Assembly: GCF_008831235.1 (NCBI RefSeq)
Contig: NZ_WBKF01000001.1
Coordinates: 682,001-746,000 of the forward strand
DNA length: 64,000 bases
DNA from: Pseudoclavibacter sp. CFCC 11306
GTDB taxonomy: Bacteria; Actinomycetota; Actinomycetes; Actinomycetales; Microbacteriaceae
Direction: 5' to 3'
How positions within the stretch are numbered: position 1 is the stretch's first letter; each line of letters begins with the position of its first letter. The notes beneath the pieces were generated by a model. The model saw only the letters and a program-made list of their open reading frames with translations, did not search any database and was not told where the DNA came from. Positions 1 through 8,652 of this stretch are shown here, piece by piece. A program made the translations under genes and the position numbers.

Positions 1-66
1 CGCGCTGCATGCTTTGCCCAGTCCTGCGGGCTCTGCCCTTCGTCCGCTGTCACAAAGGAGTCACCA

Positions 67-1002
67 ATGGCCGCTGACCGGTCTTACGCACTCGACAACA
101 TCGCGCCTGTTCGGCACATCGAAGACGTGCTGCGCCTCGAAGAGGTGGCTGCCGCGCATCCTGGCGAGCAGGGCTTTCGCGGCCCCTCGCACTGGATGCC
201 GACCGGGCGCGTGTTCGGCGGGCAGATTCTGTCGCAGGCGCTCACCGCAGCGAGTCGCACGGTGCCCGACGGCCGGTTTGTGCACTCGCTGCACGCCTAT
301 TTTCTGCGCGGCGGCGACATCGAGCTTCCGGTCGACTTCTCGGTCGAGACACTGCGCGACGGGCGCTCGTTCAGTCAGCGACGCGTGCAGGCGTATCAGC
401 ATGGGGAGCCGATTCTGTCGCTGATCACGTCGTTCCAGACGGTGGATGCGGGGCTGCAGCATGAGATTCGGCCGCCGGCCGGCATTCCCGGCCCGGACGA
501 GCTGCCCACCACCGAAGAGACGCTGCGCGGTGCTCCCGAGGCGTTTCGACGCTACTTCACCGACTATCGTGCGTTCAAGATGCGCCACTACCCGTCGCCG
601 ATCTATGTGAGCGTGCCGAAAGAGGATGAGGACATTCCCTTCCAGGCGGTCTGGATCAAGACGCGGGAGGCATTGGGCGACGACCCTGCGCTGCACGCTG
701 CGGCTCTGGCATATGCGAGCGACTACACGACCTTTGAGCCGATTCTGCGGCGGCACGGGATTCCGTGGGCGTACCCGGGGCTGAACACGGCGAGCCTCGA
801 CCACGCGATGTGGTTTCACCGGCAGGCACGAGCAGACGAATGGGTGCTCTACGTGCAGGAGTCGCCGACCGCCCAGGGCGGCCGCGGTCTCACTGAGGGA
901 CGCATGTTCACGCAGGGCGGCGATCTGATCGCAACTGTGGCTCAGGAAGGCCTGGTGCGGCTGCCGCAGTTCAAGCCCGAGAACCTCAAGAAGGCCGAGT
1001 AG
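67..1002 (+). CDS. tesB: Acyl-CoA thioesterase II (TesB family)
   Basis: The 311-residue product should hydrolyse acyl-CoA to free fatty acid and CoA in the cytosol. It shows the double hot-dog layout of TesB: an N-terminal half with GRVFGGQILSQAL and the HSLHAYFLRGGD strand, and a C-terminal half with YASDYTTFEP and SLDHAMWFHR, followed by the QGGRGLTEGRMF stretch typical of the family's C-terminus. Length fits the family (about 290-310). The start is fixed by AAAGGAG seven nt upstream of the ATG. It stands alone, followed by a repeat-rich gap. Family assignment is secure; the physiological substrate is not visible. Confidence 0.9.
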   Translation: MAADRSYALDNIAPVRHIEDVLRLEEVAAAHPGEQGFRGPSHWMPTGRVFGGQILSQALTAASRTVPDGRFVHSLHAYFLRGGDIELPVDFSVETLRDGRSFSQRRVQAYQHGEPILSLITSFQTVDAGLQHEIRPPAGIPGPDELPTTEETLRGAPEAFRRYFTDYRAFKMRHYPSPIYVSVPKEDEDIPFQAVWIKTREALGDDPALHAAALAYASDYTTFEPILRRHGIPWAYPGLNTASLDHAMWFHRQARADEWVLYVQESPTAQGGRGLTEGRMFTQGGDLIATVAQEGLVRLPQFKPENLKKAE

Positions 1003-1060
1003 CGCGGAGTGACGCCGACGAGGGCCGAGTAGGCGGGGTTCTGGCACTCGTTCACCGACC

Positions 1061-1420
1061 CAGGTCTGCGCTCACTAACCAACCGACTTCTGCTCTCACT
1101 AACCAACCGACTTCTGCTCCCGCTGAGTGTGCAGAACTTGTCCCACTCTCGACAACCAAGGCCACCCGCCCGTCACCGAGAGTGCAGAACCTGCCGCACC
1201 CTCACCGAGAGTGCAGAACCCGCCACACCTTCCACCGAGAGTACAGAACCTGCGACCTCGCGCAACTGATACCCACACCTTCTACACACTCGACAACCAG
1301 GACCGCCCTGCCCGTCACCGAGAGCACAGAACCTGAGACCTCGCGCCGCCGATCCCCACACCTTCTACACACTCGACAACCAGAACCACCCTGCCCGTCA
1401 CCGAAAGTGCAGAACGTGCC
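1061..1420. repeat. Imperfect tandem/dispersed repeats between tesB and ettA
   Basis: The 620-bp gap between tesB and ettA holds no credible gene. It contains a doubled 26-bp unit around CACTAACCAACCGACTTCTG (about 1073-1113). It also contains at least six copies of a GTGCAGAAC-like core (near 1130, 1180, 1210, 1238, 1326, 1405). Three copies of a longer unit start CTCGACAACCA at 1148, 1289 and 1372; the last two are exactly 83 bp apart. Reverse-complement cores (GGTTCTGCAC) recur at 16.93-17.05 kb. The function is unknown. Confidence 0.8.
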
Positions 1421-1438
1421 ACGCCTGACGGCAAGAAG

Positions 1439-1485
1439 AAAGGGCCCTGTTCCGAGATCTCATAAGATCTGGAACAGGACCCTTT
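1439..1485 (-). terminator. Intrinsic terminator of ettA
   Basis: A 15-bp inverted repeat (arms 1439-1453 and 1471-1485, 17-nt loop) lies 140 bp beyond the ettA stop. On the minus strand the stem pairs fully with one G-U wobble and is followed by TTCTTCTTG. On the plus strand the same position is an A-C mismatch, so the minus strand is the better terminator. Confidence 0.75.
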
Positions 1486-1625
1486 CGAACACCCTGCTCA
1501 GCGGCTGTATACGAGTTGACCGAACGCACAGCTCAGCCGGCGTGCAAGAAGGCCAATGCCCGGCTCTGCTTGGGTTCGGGCCGACCGAACGCACGGCTGT
1601 GTCAGCGCGCAGGCGACTGGACGAA

Positions 1626-3308
1626 TCAGTCGCGCGTGAGCTTGCGGTAGGTCACGCGGTGCGGGCGAGCGGCATCCTCGCCGAGGCGCTCGACCTTGTT
1701 CTTCTCGTACGCGTCGAAGTTGCCCTCGAACCAGTACCATTTGGCCGGGTTCTCATCGTCACCCTCGTACGCGAGAATGTGCGTCGCGATTCGGTCGAGG
1801 AACCACCGGTCGTGGGTGATGACCACGGCACAGCCGGGAAAGTCGAGCAGTGCGTTCTCGAGGCTGGACAGCGTCTCCACGTCCAGGTCGTTGGTCGGCT
1901 CATCGAGCAGCAACAGGTTGCCGCCCTGCTTCAGGGTCAGCGCAAGGTTCAACCGGTTACGCTCACCGCCCGAGAGCACTCCCGCAGGCTTCTGCTGATC
2001 GGGGCCTTTGAACCCGAACACCGACACATATGCACGGCTGGGCATCTCGACCTGGCCGACGTGAATGTAGTCGAGCCCGTCAGAGACGACCTCCCAGACG
2101 TTCTTCTTGGGATCGATTCCCTCGCGCCCTTGGTCGACATACGAGATCTTGACCGTCTCACCGACTTTGAGGTTGCCGCCGTCGAGTTTCTCCTGCCCCA
2201 CGATCGTCTTGAACAGCGTGGACTTGCCGACGCCGTTCGGACCGATGATGCCGACGATGCCGTTGCGCGGCAGCGTGAACGAGAGGTCGTCGATCAGAAC
2301 GCGATCGCCGAAGCCCTTGTGCAGGTGCTCTGCCTCGAGCACGATGTCGCCAAGGCGCGGGCCCGGCGGAATCTGGATCTCTTCGAAGTCGAGCTTCTTG
2401 GTCTTCTCGGCCTCGTTGGCCATCTCTTCATAGCGAGCCAGACGAGCCTTGCTCTTGGCTTGCCGCCCCTTGGGGTTTGTTCGCACCCAGTCAAGCTCGT
2501 CTTCGAGACGTTTCGCCAGTTTGGCATCCTTGCGGCCCTGCACCTCAAGACGGTCTTTCTTCTTCTCAAGATAGGTCGAGTAGTTGCCCTCATACGGGTA
2601 GGCGCGACCGCGGTCGAGCTCGAGAATCCACTCGGCGACGTGATCGAGGAAGTACCTGTCGTGGGTGACCGCGAGCACGGCACCCGGGTACGAATGCAGG
2701 TGCTGCTCAAGCCAGAGCACGCTCTCGGCGTCGAGGTGGTTCGTGGGCTCGTCGAGCAGCAGCAGATCAGGTTTCTTCAACAGCAGCTGGCAGAGCGCCA
2801 CGCGACGACGCTCACCGCCCGAGAGGTTCTTCACAATGGCATCAGACGGGGGCAGTCGCAGCGCATCCATCGCCTGCTCCAGCTGTGAGTCCAGATCCCA
2901 GGCGTCGGCCGCATCGATGTCTTCCTGCAGCTTGCCCATCTCTTCGAGCAGCGCGTCGTAGTCAGCATCAGGGTTGGCCAGCTCTTCGCTGATCTGATTG
3001 AACCGATCGACCTTGCCTTTGAGCTCGCCGACTCCCTGCTGCACGTTCTCGAGCACGGTGAGCTCGTCATCAAGTTCGGGCTCCTGCTGCAGGATGCCGA
3101 CAGAGAAGCCTGGCGTGAGCCGCGCCTCACCGTTGCTCGGCGTGTCGAGCCCGGCCATGATCTTGAGCACGCTCGACTTGCCGGCGCCGTTCGGTCCGAC
3201 CACGCCGATCTTCGCGCCCGGCAGGAATGCCAGGGTGACGTCGTCGAGGATGACCTTGTCGCCATGCGCCTTTCGGGCGCGCACCATCTGGTAAATGTAT
3301 TCAGCCAT
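1626..3308 (-). CDS. ettA: Energy-dependent translational throttle protein EttA (ABC-F)
   Basis: This is a soluble ABC-F ATPase that binds the ribosomal E site and gates elongation with the ATP/ADP ratio. Two nucleotide-binding domains are visible: Walker A GPNGAGKSS and GPNGVGKST, signatures LSGGERRR and LSGGERNR, and Walker B LLLLDEPTNHLD and LLLLDEPTNDLD. The inter-domain linker (P-site tRNA interaction motif) holds the basic GRQAKSKARLARYEE segment. I start at MAEYIYQMVR (560 residues, close to E. coli EttA at 555). No Shine-Dalgarno precedes it; a TAGAAT -10 box seven nt upstream suggests a leaderless transcript. A monocistronic unit. Confidence 0.93.
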   Translation of the reverse strand: MAEYIYQMVRARKAHGDKVILDDVTLAFLPGAKIGVVGPNGAGKSSVLKIMAGLDTPSNGEARLTPGFSVGILQQEPELDDELTVLENVQQGVGELKGKVDRFNQISEELANPDADYDALLEEMGKLQEDIDAADAWDLDSQLEQAMDALRLPPSDAIVKNLSGGERRRVALCQLLLKKPDLLLLDEPTNHLDAESVLWLEQHLHSYPGAVLAVTHDRYFLDHVAEWILELDRGRAYPYEGNYSTYLEKKKDRLEVQGRKDAKLAKRLEDELDWVRTNPKGRQAKSKARLARYEEMANEAEKTKKLDFEEIQIPPGPRLGDIVLEAEHLHKGFGDRVLIDDLSFTLPRNGIVGIIGPNGVGKSTLFKTIVGQEKLDGGNLKVGETVKISYVDQGREGIDPKKNVWEVVSDGLDYIHVGQVEMPSRAYVSVFGFKGPDQQKPAGVLSGGERNRLNLALTLKQGGNLLLLDEPTNDLDVETLSSLENALLDFPGCAVVITHDRWFLDRIATHILAYEGDDENPAKWYWFEGNFDAYEKNKVERLGEDAARPHRVTYRKLTRD

Positions 3309-3315
3309 GCGCACC

Positions 3316-3321
3316 ATTCTA
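3316..3321 (-). promoter_or_regulatory. Putative -10 box of ettA (leaderless)
   Basis: TAGAAT on the minus strand, with seven nt to the ATG of ettA and no Shine-Dalgarno between. Transcription would start at or next to the start codon. Confidence 0.5.
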
Positions 3322-3428
3322 TGGGTTGGGAGCCCGTTCATGGAGCTGCCGCGCGACCCGGCAAGAGGTTCCGCTGCGGGCGAAGCCGCCCCATGCGCCG
3401 CTTCGTCGCAACCTCATCGTTGTCGGAC

Positions 3429-3509
3429 GACTCGTGCGGCGACACTCGCGCAGGGGCACAGTCAGCAGCGCTGCCGAGGACTCATGCAGAGACACTCGCG
3501 CAGGGGCAC
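3429..3509. repeat. Tandem 31-bp repeat, 50-bp period
   Basis: The unit GACTCRTGCRGM followed by GACACTCGCGCAGGGGCAC occurs at 3429-3459 and 3479-3509, with an identical 19-bp core in both. Two shorter relatives with CGCTACTGYAG-GGGCAC follow at about 3558-3600. It fills the gap upstream of ettA and downstream of the DUF6993 gene; no gene is seen there. Confidence 0.8.
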
Positions 3510-3583
3510 TCCAGCTGCACTCATACACGTGACACTGCCGCAGACCACCCCAACACCGCTACTGTAGGGGCACCCCAGCGACG

Positions 3584-4090
3584 CTACTGCAGCGGCACAG
3601 TGTTGCCGACGAGGCAGGCCCCGTTGATCGGCGCAGCCACCACAGCATCGAATCGCCCGCGATGGTACTGCCCCACCAGGCACTGATCGTCGCTCTTGAC
3701 CGAGACCGACAGGTTGTCGGCATCCAGGTCTTTCGGTGTGCGGTCAGGGGTGACCTGCATCTGGTCGTTGGTGACCCCGACCGAGTGCACGGCGTCGACG
3801 ACAGACTGTGTCGTCGGCACTTTGTCGTCATTGGTCAGCGGCTGCAGCAGTGACTGAAACGCCGGCAGGTTCTGCTCCGCGGTGCCGCCGGGCGCCCAAA
3901 CCGCAGCGCTCGCAGCGGGTGCCGGAGTCGACGGCGCTGAGGCATTGTTCGTCTGAGCGCAGCCAGCAAGTGCGGCCACCGTCAGCACCCCCGCGAACAC
4001 TCCCGCAACGGCAGACCGGGCACGAAAGACACCGACCGATTCTCGGCGAGAAGACGGCTGACGACGAGAGCTGGCGGTTCGAATGGTCAC
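3584..4090 (-). CDS. DUF6993-like lipoprotein
   Basis: This 168-residue exported protein of unknown function has a basic N-terminus and a hydrophobic stretch (about residues 27-43). A lipobox LAGC puts the lipidated cysteine at residue 44. A Ser/Ala/Pro linker follows, then a small C-terminal domain with two cysteines (DDQCLVG and NGACLVG) that could form a disulfide outside the cell. It resembles the DUF6993 proteins of Microbacteriaceae. The GTG start overlaps the ssb stop by four nt (GTGA), so the two are translationally coupled. No direct functional link to Ssb is evident. Confidence 0.7.
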   Translation of the reverse strand: MTIRTASSRRQPSSRRESVGVFRARSAVAGVFAGVLTVAALAGCAQTNNASAPSTPAPAASAAVWAPGGTAEQNLPAFQSLLQPLTNDDKVPTTQSVVDAVHSVGVTNDQMQVTPDRTPKDLDADNLSVSVKSDDQCLVGQYHRGRFDAVVAAPINGACLVGNTVPLQ

Positions 4091-4830
4091 CCGCCTAGCG
4101 TAGCCGCCGCCCGGTCGCTTTGCATGCCGGGCTCATTCCAGCCTCGGGGCTGTGCGGATGCGTCGGTCCAGTTGTCGCCGTGATCTTCGAGCCCGCCGTG
4201 TGACGCAGCGTCATCGAGCGCACCCGTCGTGGAACCGTTGCCTTCCACTGTCTGCACATCAGATTCGGACGTCAACGCTGCGGCATCGACGTGCACCCGA
4301 CCGGTCGCAGACGCTGTGCCAGCGTCAGACGCACCTGAGCCAAGCCCAGACGCACCTGCGCCCCCCTCAGGCGCACCAGTGGATGCATCTGCATCTGCCG
4401 GTTGAAAGGAGTCTTCTGCACCAGAGACCTCGTCAGGCGCGCCCTCCTGCTGCAGGTGAGCTGGAGGCTGGCGTTCGGGTTTGGTCAGCGCACTGATGCC
4501 CCAGACCAGATCGTGCCCCATATTGTCTGCGACGATCTCAACCGTGGTGCCCGAGCGTTCTTCGTTCTGCCACTGCTTGACGCGCAGCCTGCCCTGTACC
4601 AAGACCCGCTGACCTTTGAAGAGGCTCTGCTGAGCATGCGTGGCCAGCTGCCGGAATGCGGTCACTGTGAACCAATTCGTATCGCCGTCGACCCATCGCC
4701 CCTCTTTCTGGTCGAAGCGTCGCTGGTTCGATGCGAGCCGAAACGAAGTGATGGGCTTGCCATCTCGAGTGAAGTTCGTCTGCGGCTCAGTGGCGACCAG
4801 GCCGTTGACTGCGATGGTGTCGATGCTCAT
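4087..4830 (-). CDS. ssb: Single-stranded DNA-binding protein
   Basis: The 247-residue product has an N-terminal OB fold (MSIDTIAVNGLVAT, RLASNQRRFD, WFTVTAFRQLA, GQRVLVQGRLRVKQW) and a long acidic, Gly/Ala/Ser-rich tail. The start is set by AAGGAGCCCGCC just before the ATG. It is not next to rpsF/rpsR, and the tail ends GMQSDRAAATLGG, without the acidic DDDIPF-type tip of the main replicative SSB. It is therefore probably a second, SsbB-like paralogue, perhaps for recombination or competence-like processes (inference). The DUF6993 lipoprotein gene follows with a 4-nt overlap. Confidence 0.85.
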   Translation of the reverse strand: MSIDTIAVNGLVATEPQTNFTRDGKPITSFRLASNQRRFDQKEGRWVDGDTNWFTVTAFRQLATHAQQSLFKGQRVLVQGRLRVKQWQNEERSGTTVEIVADNMGHDLVWGISALTKPERQPPAHLQQEGAPDEVSGAEDSFQPADADASTGAPEGGAGASGLGSGASDAGTASATGRVHVDAAALTSESDVQTVEGNGSTTGALDDAASHGGLEDHGDNWTDASAQPRGWNEPGMQSDRAAATLGG

Positions 4831-5009
4831 GGCGGGCTCCTTCAGGATGCGACCCGACCCGGTGGTCGAGTTCCTGTTGCCAGCATCGCCAGTCGTCATC
4901 ACCATCGCAGCTCTGTGCACGCGAGTGTGCACAACTTCGACCACTGCACCCGGCTGTGCGGACTGCATCTGCCAGTCATCTGCCCCAACGCACCTGCGAT
5001 CGCCTCACA

Positions 5010-5098
5010 GATGCAGACCCGCTCACACGGGTGCAAGGCCTCAACCTCTGGCAGGTTCCAAGCTGAGGTCGATGCAGAGCCGCTCACACGGGTGCAAG
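5010..5098. repeat. Duplicated 28-bp unit in the ssb-msrA gap
   Basis: The 307-bp gap 4831-5137 has no gene. It carries a 28-bp unit (GATGCAGASCCGCTCACACG followed by GGTGCAAG) at 5010-5037 and again at 5071-5098. Each can form a small CCCG/CGGG hairpin. The repeats lie upstream of ssb and downstream of msrA; the role is unknown. Confidence 0.75.
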
Positions 5099-5137
5099 AG
5101 ATGCTGCGGCTGAGGTCTAGCACCGCTCAGCAATCAG

Positions 5138-5662
5138 TCAGTCGACGAAGAGGTCGGCGAAACGCCGCCGCACCTTGGCCACCTTCGCAGGAATCACCGC
5201 CTGGCAGTACCCCTGCCCCGGGTTCTTGGCGAAGAAGTCCTGGTGGTAGTCCTCCGCCGGCCAGAACGCGCCGAGCGGCTCGATCGTCGTCACGATCGGC
5301 GCGTCCCACCATTCCTGGGCACGCTGAATCGCACGCTCGAAGGTCTCACGCTGGGCGGCATCCGCCGGAAACATCGCCGAGCGGTACTGCGTGCCCACGT
5401 CGTTGCCCTGCCGGTTCAGCGTCGTCGGGTCGTGCAGCGTGAAGAACACGTCGAGCAGCGTGTCGACGGGCAGCTGCTGCTCGTCGAACACCACTTTGAC
5501 CGCCTCGGCGTGCCCGGTCATCCCAGTGCACACCTGCTCATAGGTCGGATGCTCGACGCTGCCTCCGACGTATCCGCTGATGACCTCTTCGACACCACGC
5601 AGGTGACGAAAGACGGAGTCGAGACACCAGAAGCATCCGCCGACGACGACGATCTCAGCCAT
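5138..5662 (-). CDS. msrA: Peptide methionine sulfoxide reductase MsrA
   Basis: It reduces the S-epimer of methionine sulfoxide in proteins and free Met(O) in the cytosol. The catalytic motif GGCFWC lies at residues 8-13 with the nucleophilic cysteine at 10. The family block YRSAMFPADAAQ (a YRS(A/V)-type segment) and HYHQDFFAKNPGQGYCQ-like C-terminal region with a resolving Cys candidate are present (174 residues, normal length). A GGAGG site lies eight nt before the ATG. It starts 4 bp after the purine permease stop, so the two are co-transcribed. Confidence 0.93.
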   Translation of the reverse strand: MAEIVVVGGCFWCLDSVFRHLRGVEEVISGYVGGSVEHPTYEQVCTGMTGHAEAVKVVFDEQQLPVDTLLDVFFTLHDPTTLNRQGNDVGTQYRSAMFPADAAQRETFERAIQRAQEWWDAPIVTTIEPLGAFWPAEDYHQDFFAKNPGQGYCQAVIPAKVAKVRRRFADLFVD

Positions 5663-5666
5663 GCGA

Positions 5667-7175
5667 TCAGCCTCCGATCAGCGCCTGCAGCGGACCGCGT
5701 GCGAAGTACACCGCGAAACCGATCGAGACGATCCAGAGCAGCGGCGAGATGTGACGTGCCTTGCCCGAGATCGACCGCACCAGCACCCAGCTGATGAACC
5801 CGACGCCGATGCCGTTGGCGATCGAGTAGGTCAGCGGCATTACTGTGATCGTCAGGAAGACCGGCAGCGCGGCCGAGTATTCGCTCCAGTCGATGTCTTT
5901 GATCTGCGACACCATCAGCGAACCGACGGCGACCAGGGCGGCCGAGGCGACCTCAGCCGGCACGATCGTGGTCAGCGGGCTGAAGAACATCGCCAGCAGG
6001 AACAGCGCGCCGGTGACCACCGAGGCCAGACCGGTTCGCGCGCCCTCGCCGACGCCGGCCGCCGAATCGACGAACACCGTATTGGCCGAACCCGAAGTCG
6101 CACCGCCGGCTGCGACGGCGACGCCCTCCATGACCATCGCCGACTTGAGTCGAGGAAAGTTGCCCTTCTCGTCGGCCAGGCCACCCGCCTTCGCGAGGCC
6201 GGTCATCGTGCCCATCGCGTCGAAGAAGCTGGTGAAGAACAGGGTGAAGATCAGCATGATCGAAGACAGGTAACCAATGCGGCCGAACGCGCCGAAGTCG
6301 AAGTTGCCGACCAGGCTGAGATCGGGCAGCGAGAACAGGCTGCTGGGCAGCTGCGGCACGCTGAGGCCCCACCCGCCGGGGTTGTCGACCGAGCTGCCGA
6401 GGTGCAGCACCGCCTCGAGGATCATTGCCACGATGGTCGATGCGACGATGCCGATCAGCAGTGCGCCCTTGATCTTTCGCGCCATGAGCACGGCGATGAT
6501 GATCAGCGACACCACGAACATGACGACCGGCCAGGTGTGCACCGAGCCGCCCTCGCCGAGCTGCACCGGAGGCGAGTTGAAGCCCGTCGACCGCACCAGC
6601 CCCGAGTCGACGAAGCCGATGAACGCGATGAACAGACCGATGCCGACCGTGATGGCCGTCTTCAGCTGCTGCGGAATCGACTCGAAGATCATCGTGCGCA
6701 GACCGGTGAGCGACAGAATCGTGATGACGATGCCGTTGATCACGACCAGGCCCATCGCCTCGGGCCAGGTGACCTCGCCGACCACGCTTACGGCCAGGAA
6801 CGAGTTCACGCCGAGACCTGCGGCGAGTCCGAACGGCAGGTTCGCGACGAAGCCGAAGAGAATGGTCATCACGCCGGCGGTCAGTGCCGTCACCGCTGCG
6901 ACCTGGTTGTTGGGCAGGAAGCCGCCTGCGACATCCACCGCCGCCTGGTCGGGCGAGAACCCGCCGATGATCAGGGGGTTCAGAATGACGATGTAGGCCA
7001 TCGCCACGAAGCTGACCAGCCCGCCGCGCACCTCGGTGCCGACGGTCGAGCCGCGCTTGGCGACGTGAAAGACGCGTTCGATCCACGCAGGATGCGACGG
7101 GGGCTGCGCCTCGCCCGTCTCTGCTGTCGCGGCTGATTTCGTTGCGGTGTCTGGATGCTGTTGAGAGCCTGACAA
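5667..7175 (-). CDS. NCS2 family purine permease (AzgA/PbuG-like)
   Basis: This 502-residue polytopic membrane protein probably imports guanine/hypoxanthine or adenine by proton symport. Family hallmarks are GLVSFVAMAYIVILNPLI in the first membrane segment, GLAAGLGVNSFLAVSVVGE, and the C-terminal SGSANTVFVDSAAGVGEGARTGL region typical of the AzgA subgroup. Hydrophobic segments continue to FISWVLVRSI near the end. The best start is TTG at 7175, with a weak GAAGAAAG upstream. It precedes msrA in a two-gene operon. Substrate preference cannot be read from the sequence. Confidence 0.85.
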   Translation of the reverse strand: MSGSQQHPDTATKSAATAETGEAQPPSHPAWIERVFHVAKRGSTVGTEVRGGLVSFVAMAYIVILNPLIIGGFSPDQAAVDVAGGFLPNNQVAAVTALTAGVMTILFGFVANLPFGLAAGLGVNSFLAVSVVGEVTWPEAMGLVVINGIVITILSLTGLRTMIFESIPQQLKTAITVGIGLFIAFIGFVDSGLVRSTGFNSPPVQLGEGGSVHTWPVVMFVVSLIIIAVLMARKIKGALLIGIVASTIVAMILEAVLHLGSSVDNPGGWGLSVPQLPSSLFSLPDLSLVGNFDFGAFGRIGYLSSIMLIFTLFFTSFFDAMGTMTGLAKAGGLADEKGNFPRLKSAMVMEGVAVAAGGATSGSANTVFVDSAAGVGEGARTGLASVVTGALFLLAMFFSPLTTIVPAEVASAALVAVGSLMVSQIKDIDWSEYSAALPVFLTITVMPLTYSIANGIGVGFISWVLVRSISGKARHISPLLWIVSIGFAVYFARGPLQALIGG

Positions 7176-7238
7176 GGGCGTTCGCTTTCTTCGGTGGAGA
7201 GGAATGCCTCATTCTAGCGCGCTCAGCCCCGTCACAGG

Positions 7239-7268
7239 TTCACAAGTTAGCAGGCTGAGAGCTACCAT
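7239..7268 (+). promoter_or_regulatory. Putative leaderless promoter of serA
   Basis: TTCACA (7239-7244), an 18-bp spacer and TACCAT (7263-7268), then six nt to the GTG start. There is no convincing Shine-Dalgarno. Confidence 0.5.
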
Positions 7269-7274
7269 GAAGGG

Positions 7275-8474
7275 GTGCAGAAAGCCCTACTTCTTGAGAA
7301 CATCCATCCGCTTGCCGTCTCAAATCTGAAGGCCCGAGGTTTCGAGGTCGCCACCGTCGGTGGTGCGCTCGACGAAGACGAGCTCATCTCGAAGCTCGCC
7401 GACGTCTCGGTGCTCGGCATTCGATCGAAGACCCACGTCACCGATCGCGTGCTCGCCAATGCCCCGCAGCTCGAAGCGGTCGGCGCGTTCAGCATCGGCA
7501 CCAACCAGATCGACCTGCCTGCCGCCGCAGAGCGTGGCATCGCAGTATTCAACGCGCCATACTCGAACACCCGCTCGGTCGTCGAGCTGGTCATCGGCGA
7601 GCTGATCATGCTCGTGCGCCACATTCCCGAGAAAGACCGGATGGCGCACCGAGGCATCTGGGACAAAGCTGCGACCGGCTCGCACGAGGTGCGTCACCGC
7701 ACGCTCGGCATCATCGGCTACGGCAACATCGGCGCCCAGCTCTCGGTCGTCGCCGAGGCCCTCGGCATGAAGGTCGTCTTCTACGACCTCGAAGAGAAGC
7801 TCGCGATGGGCAACGCCGAACGCCGGCACACGCTCAACGAGCTGCTCGAAGAGAGCGACGTCGTGACCCTGCACGTCGACGGCCGCAAGTCGAACACCAA
7901 CTTCTTCGGCACCGAGCAGTTCGCCGCCATGAAAGACGGCGCAATGTTCATCAACAACTCACGCGGCCACGTGGTCGACATCGAGGCCCTCTACGACGCG
8001 GTCAAGAGCGGCCATGTCGGCGGTGCGGCGATCGACGTCTACCCCGCCGAGCCCAAGAAGCGCGGCGACGCCTTCGAGACCAAGCTCGCCGAGTTCGACA
8101 ACGTCATTCTCACCCCGCACATCGGCGGTTCGACCGAAGAGGCCCAGCGCAACATCGGTCGCTTCGTCTCGGGCAAGCTCATCGACTACATCAAGCACGG
8201 CGACACCAGCCTGAGCGTCAACCTGCCGGTGCTGACGCTGCCTTGGACCGATGGCATCCACCGCATCGCCCACATCCACCGCAACATTCCGGGCGTGCTT
8301 GCGAAGGTCAACAACACGCTCAGCGATCTCGGCGTGAACATCGACAGCCAGGTGCTCGCCACTCGCGGCCAGATCGGCTACGCGGTGACTGACGTCAACG
8401 CCTGGGTCGAGGAATCAGTGCTCGATGCGCTGCGCGGCATGGATGAGACCATCCGCCTGCGCATCATGGGCTGA
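7275..8474 (+). CDS. serA: D-3-phosphoglycerate dehydrogenase
   Basis: It performs the first step of serine synthesis, NAD-dependent oxidation of 3-phosphoglycerate to 3-phosphohydroxypyruvate. The protein (399 residues) shows the Rossmann motif GYGNIGAQL, the NNSRGHVVD block with the substrate-binding arginine, the catalytic HIGGSTEEAQ histidine, and a C-terminal ACT domain (GVLAKVNNTLSDLGVNIDSQ) for serine feedback. This is the short E. coli-like form, without the extra intervening domain of mycobacterial SerA. The start is GTG. Transcribed alone, just before tRNA-Arg. Confidence 0.93.
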   Translation: MQKALLLENIHPLAVSNLKARGFEVATVGGALDEDELISKLADVSVLGIRSKTHVTDRVLANAPQLEAVGAFSIGTNQIDLPAAAERGIAVFNAPYSNTRSVVELVIGELIMLVRHIPEKDRMAHRGIWDKAATGSHEVRHRTLGIIGYGNIGAQLSVVAEALGMKVVFYDLEEKLAMGNAERRHTLNELLEESDVVTLHVDGRKSNTNFFGTEQFAAMKDGAMFINNSRGHVVDIEALYDAVKSGHVGGAAIDVYPAEPKKRGDAFETKLAEFDNVILTPHIGGSTEEAQRNIGRFVSGKLIDYIKHGDTSLSVNLPVLTLPWTDGIHRIAHIHRNIPGVLAKVNNTLSDLGVNIDSQVLATRGQIGYAVTDVNAWVEESVLDALRGMDETIRLRIMG

Positions 8475-8557
8475 CTTCCGCGCCCGGTCGCCCACACAAA
8501 CGCCCGCAGTCTCGGCGCCCGACGGTGTATCATCGTTGGGTGCCGACTGCGGTGCCT

Positions 8558-8630
8558 CTCCCCGTAGCTCAGTGGACAGAGCAGAGGGTTTCTACCCCTT
8601 GTGTCGCGGGTTCAAATCCTGCCGGGGAGA
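8558..8630 (+). tRNA. tRNA-Arg (anticodon TCT)
   Basis: A full cloverleaf can be drawn: acceptor CTCCCCG/CGGGGAG, D-stem GCTC/GAGC, anticodon stem GAGGG/CCCTT around loop TTTCTAC (anticodon TCT, reading AGA/AGG), and T-arm GCGGG-TTCAAAT-CCTGC. The discriminator base is A and CCA is not encoded. It sits 22 nt before the orn start codon. Confidence 0.95.
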
Positions 8631-8652
8631 CTCAGAACCACTTGGAGGCCTT

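Noticed and set aside
1061-1420. Possible CRISPR array
   Set aside because: Repeat units differ in length and sequence, spacing is irregular, and no cas genes are in the window.
1182-2888. A long plus-strand frame over the repeats and antisense to ettA
   Set aside because: It runs through the repeat array and the ettA terminator, has no RBS or family resemblance, and ettA is unambiguous.
5661-7136. A 491-codon frame antisense to the NCS2 permease
   Set aside because: Its Asp/Arg/His-rich product is the usual shadow of a membrane-protein gene; the minus-strand permease has clear family motifs.
8425-8652. N-terminal extension of the oligoribonuclease
   Set aside because: It would translate serA's end and tRNA-Arg; the GTG at 8653 has a GGAGG and gives the normal Orn length.
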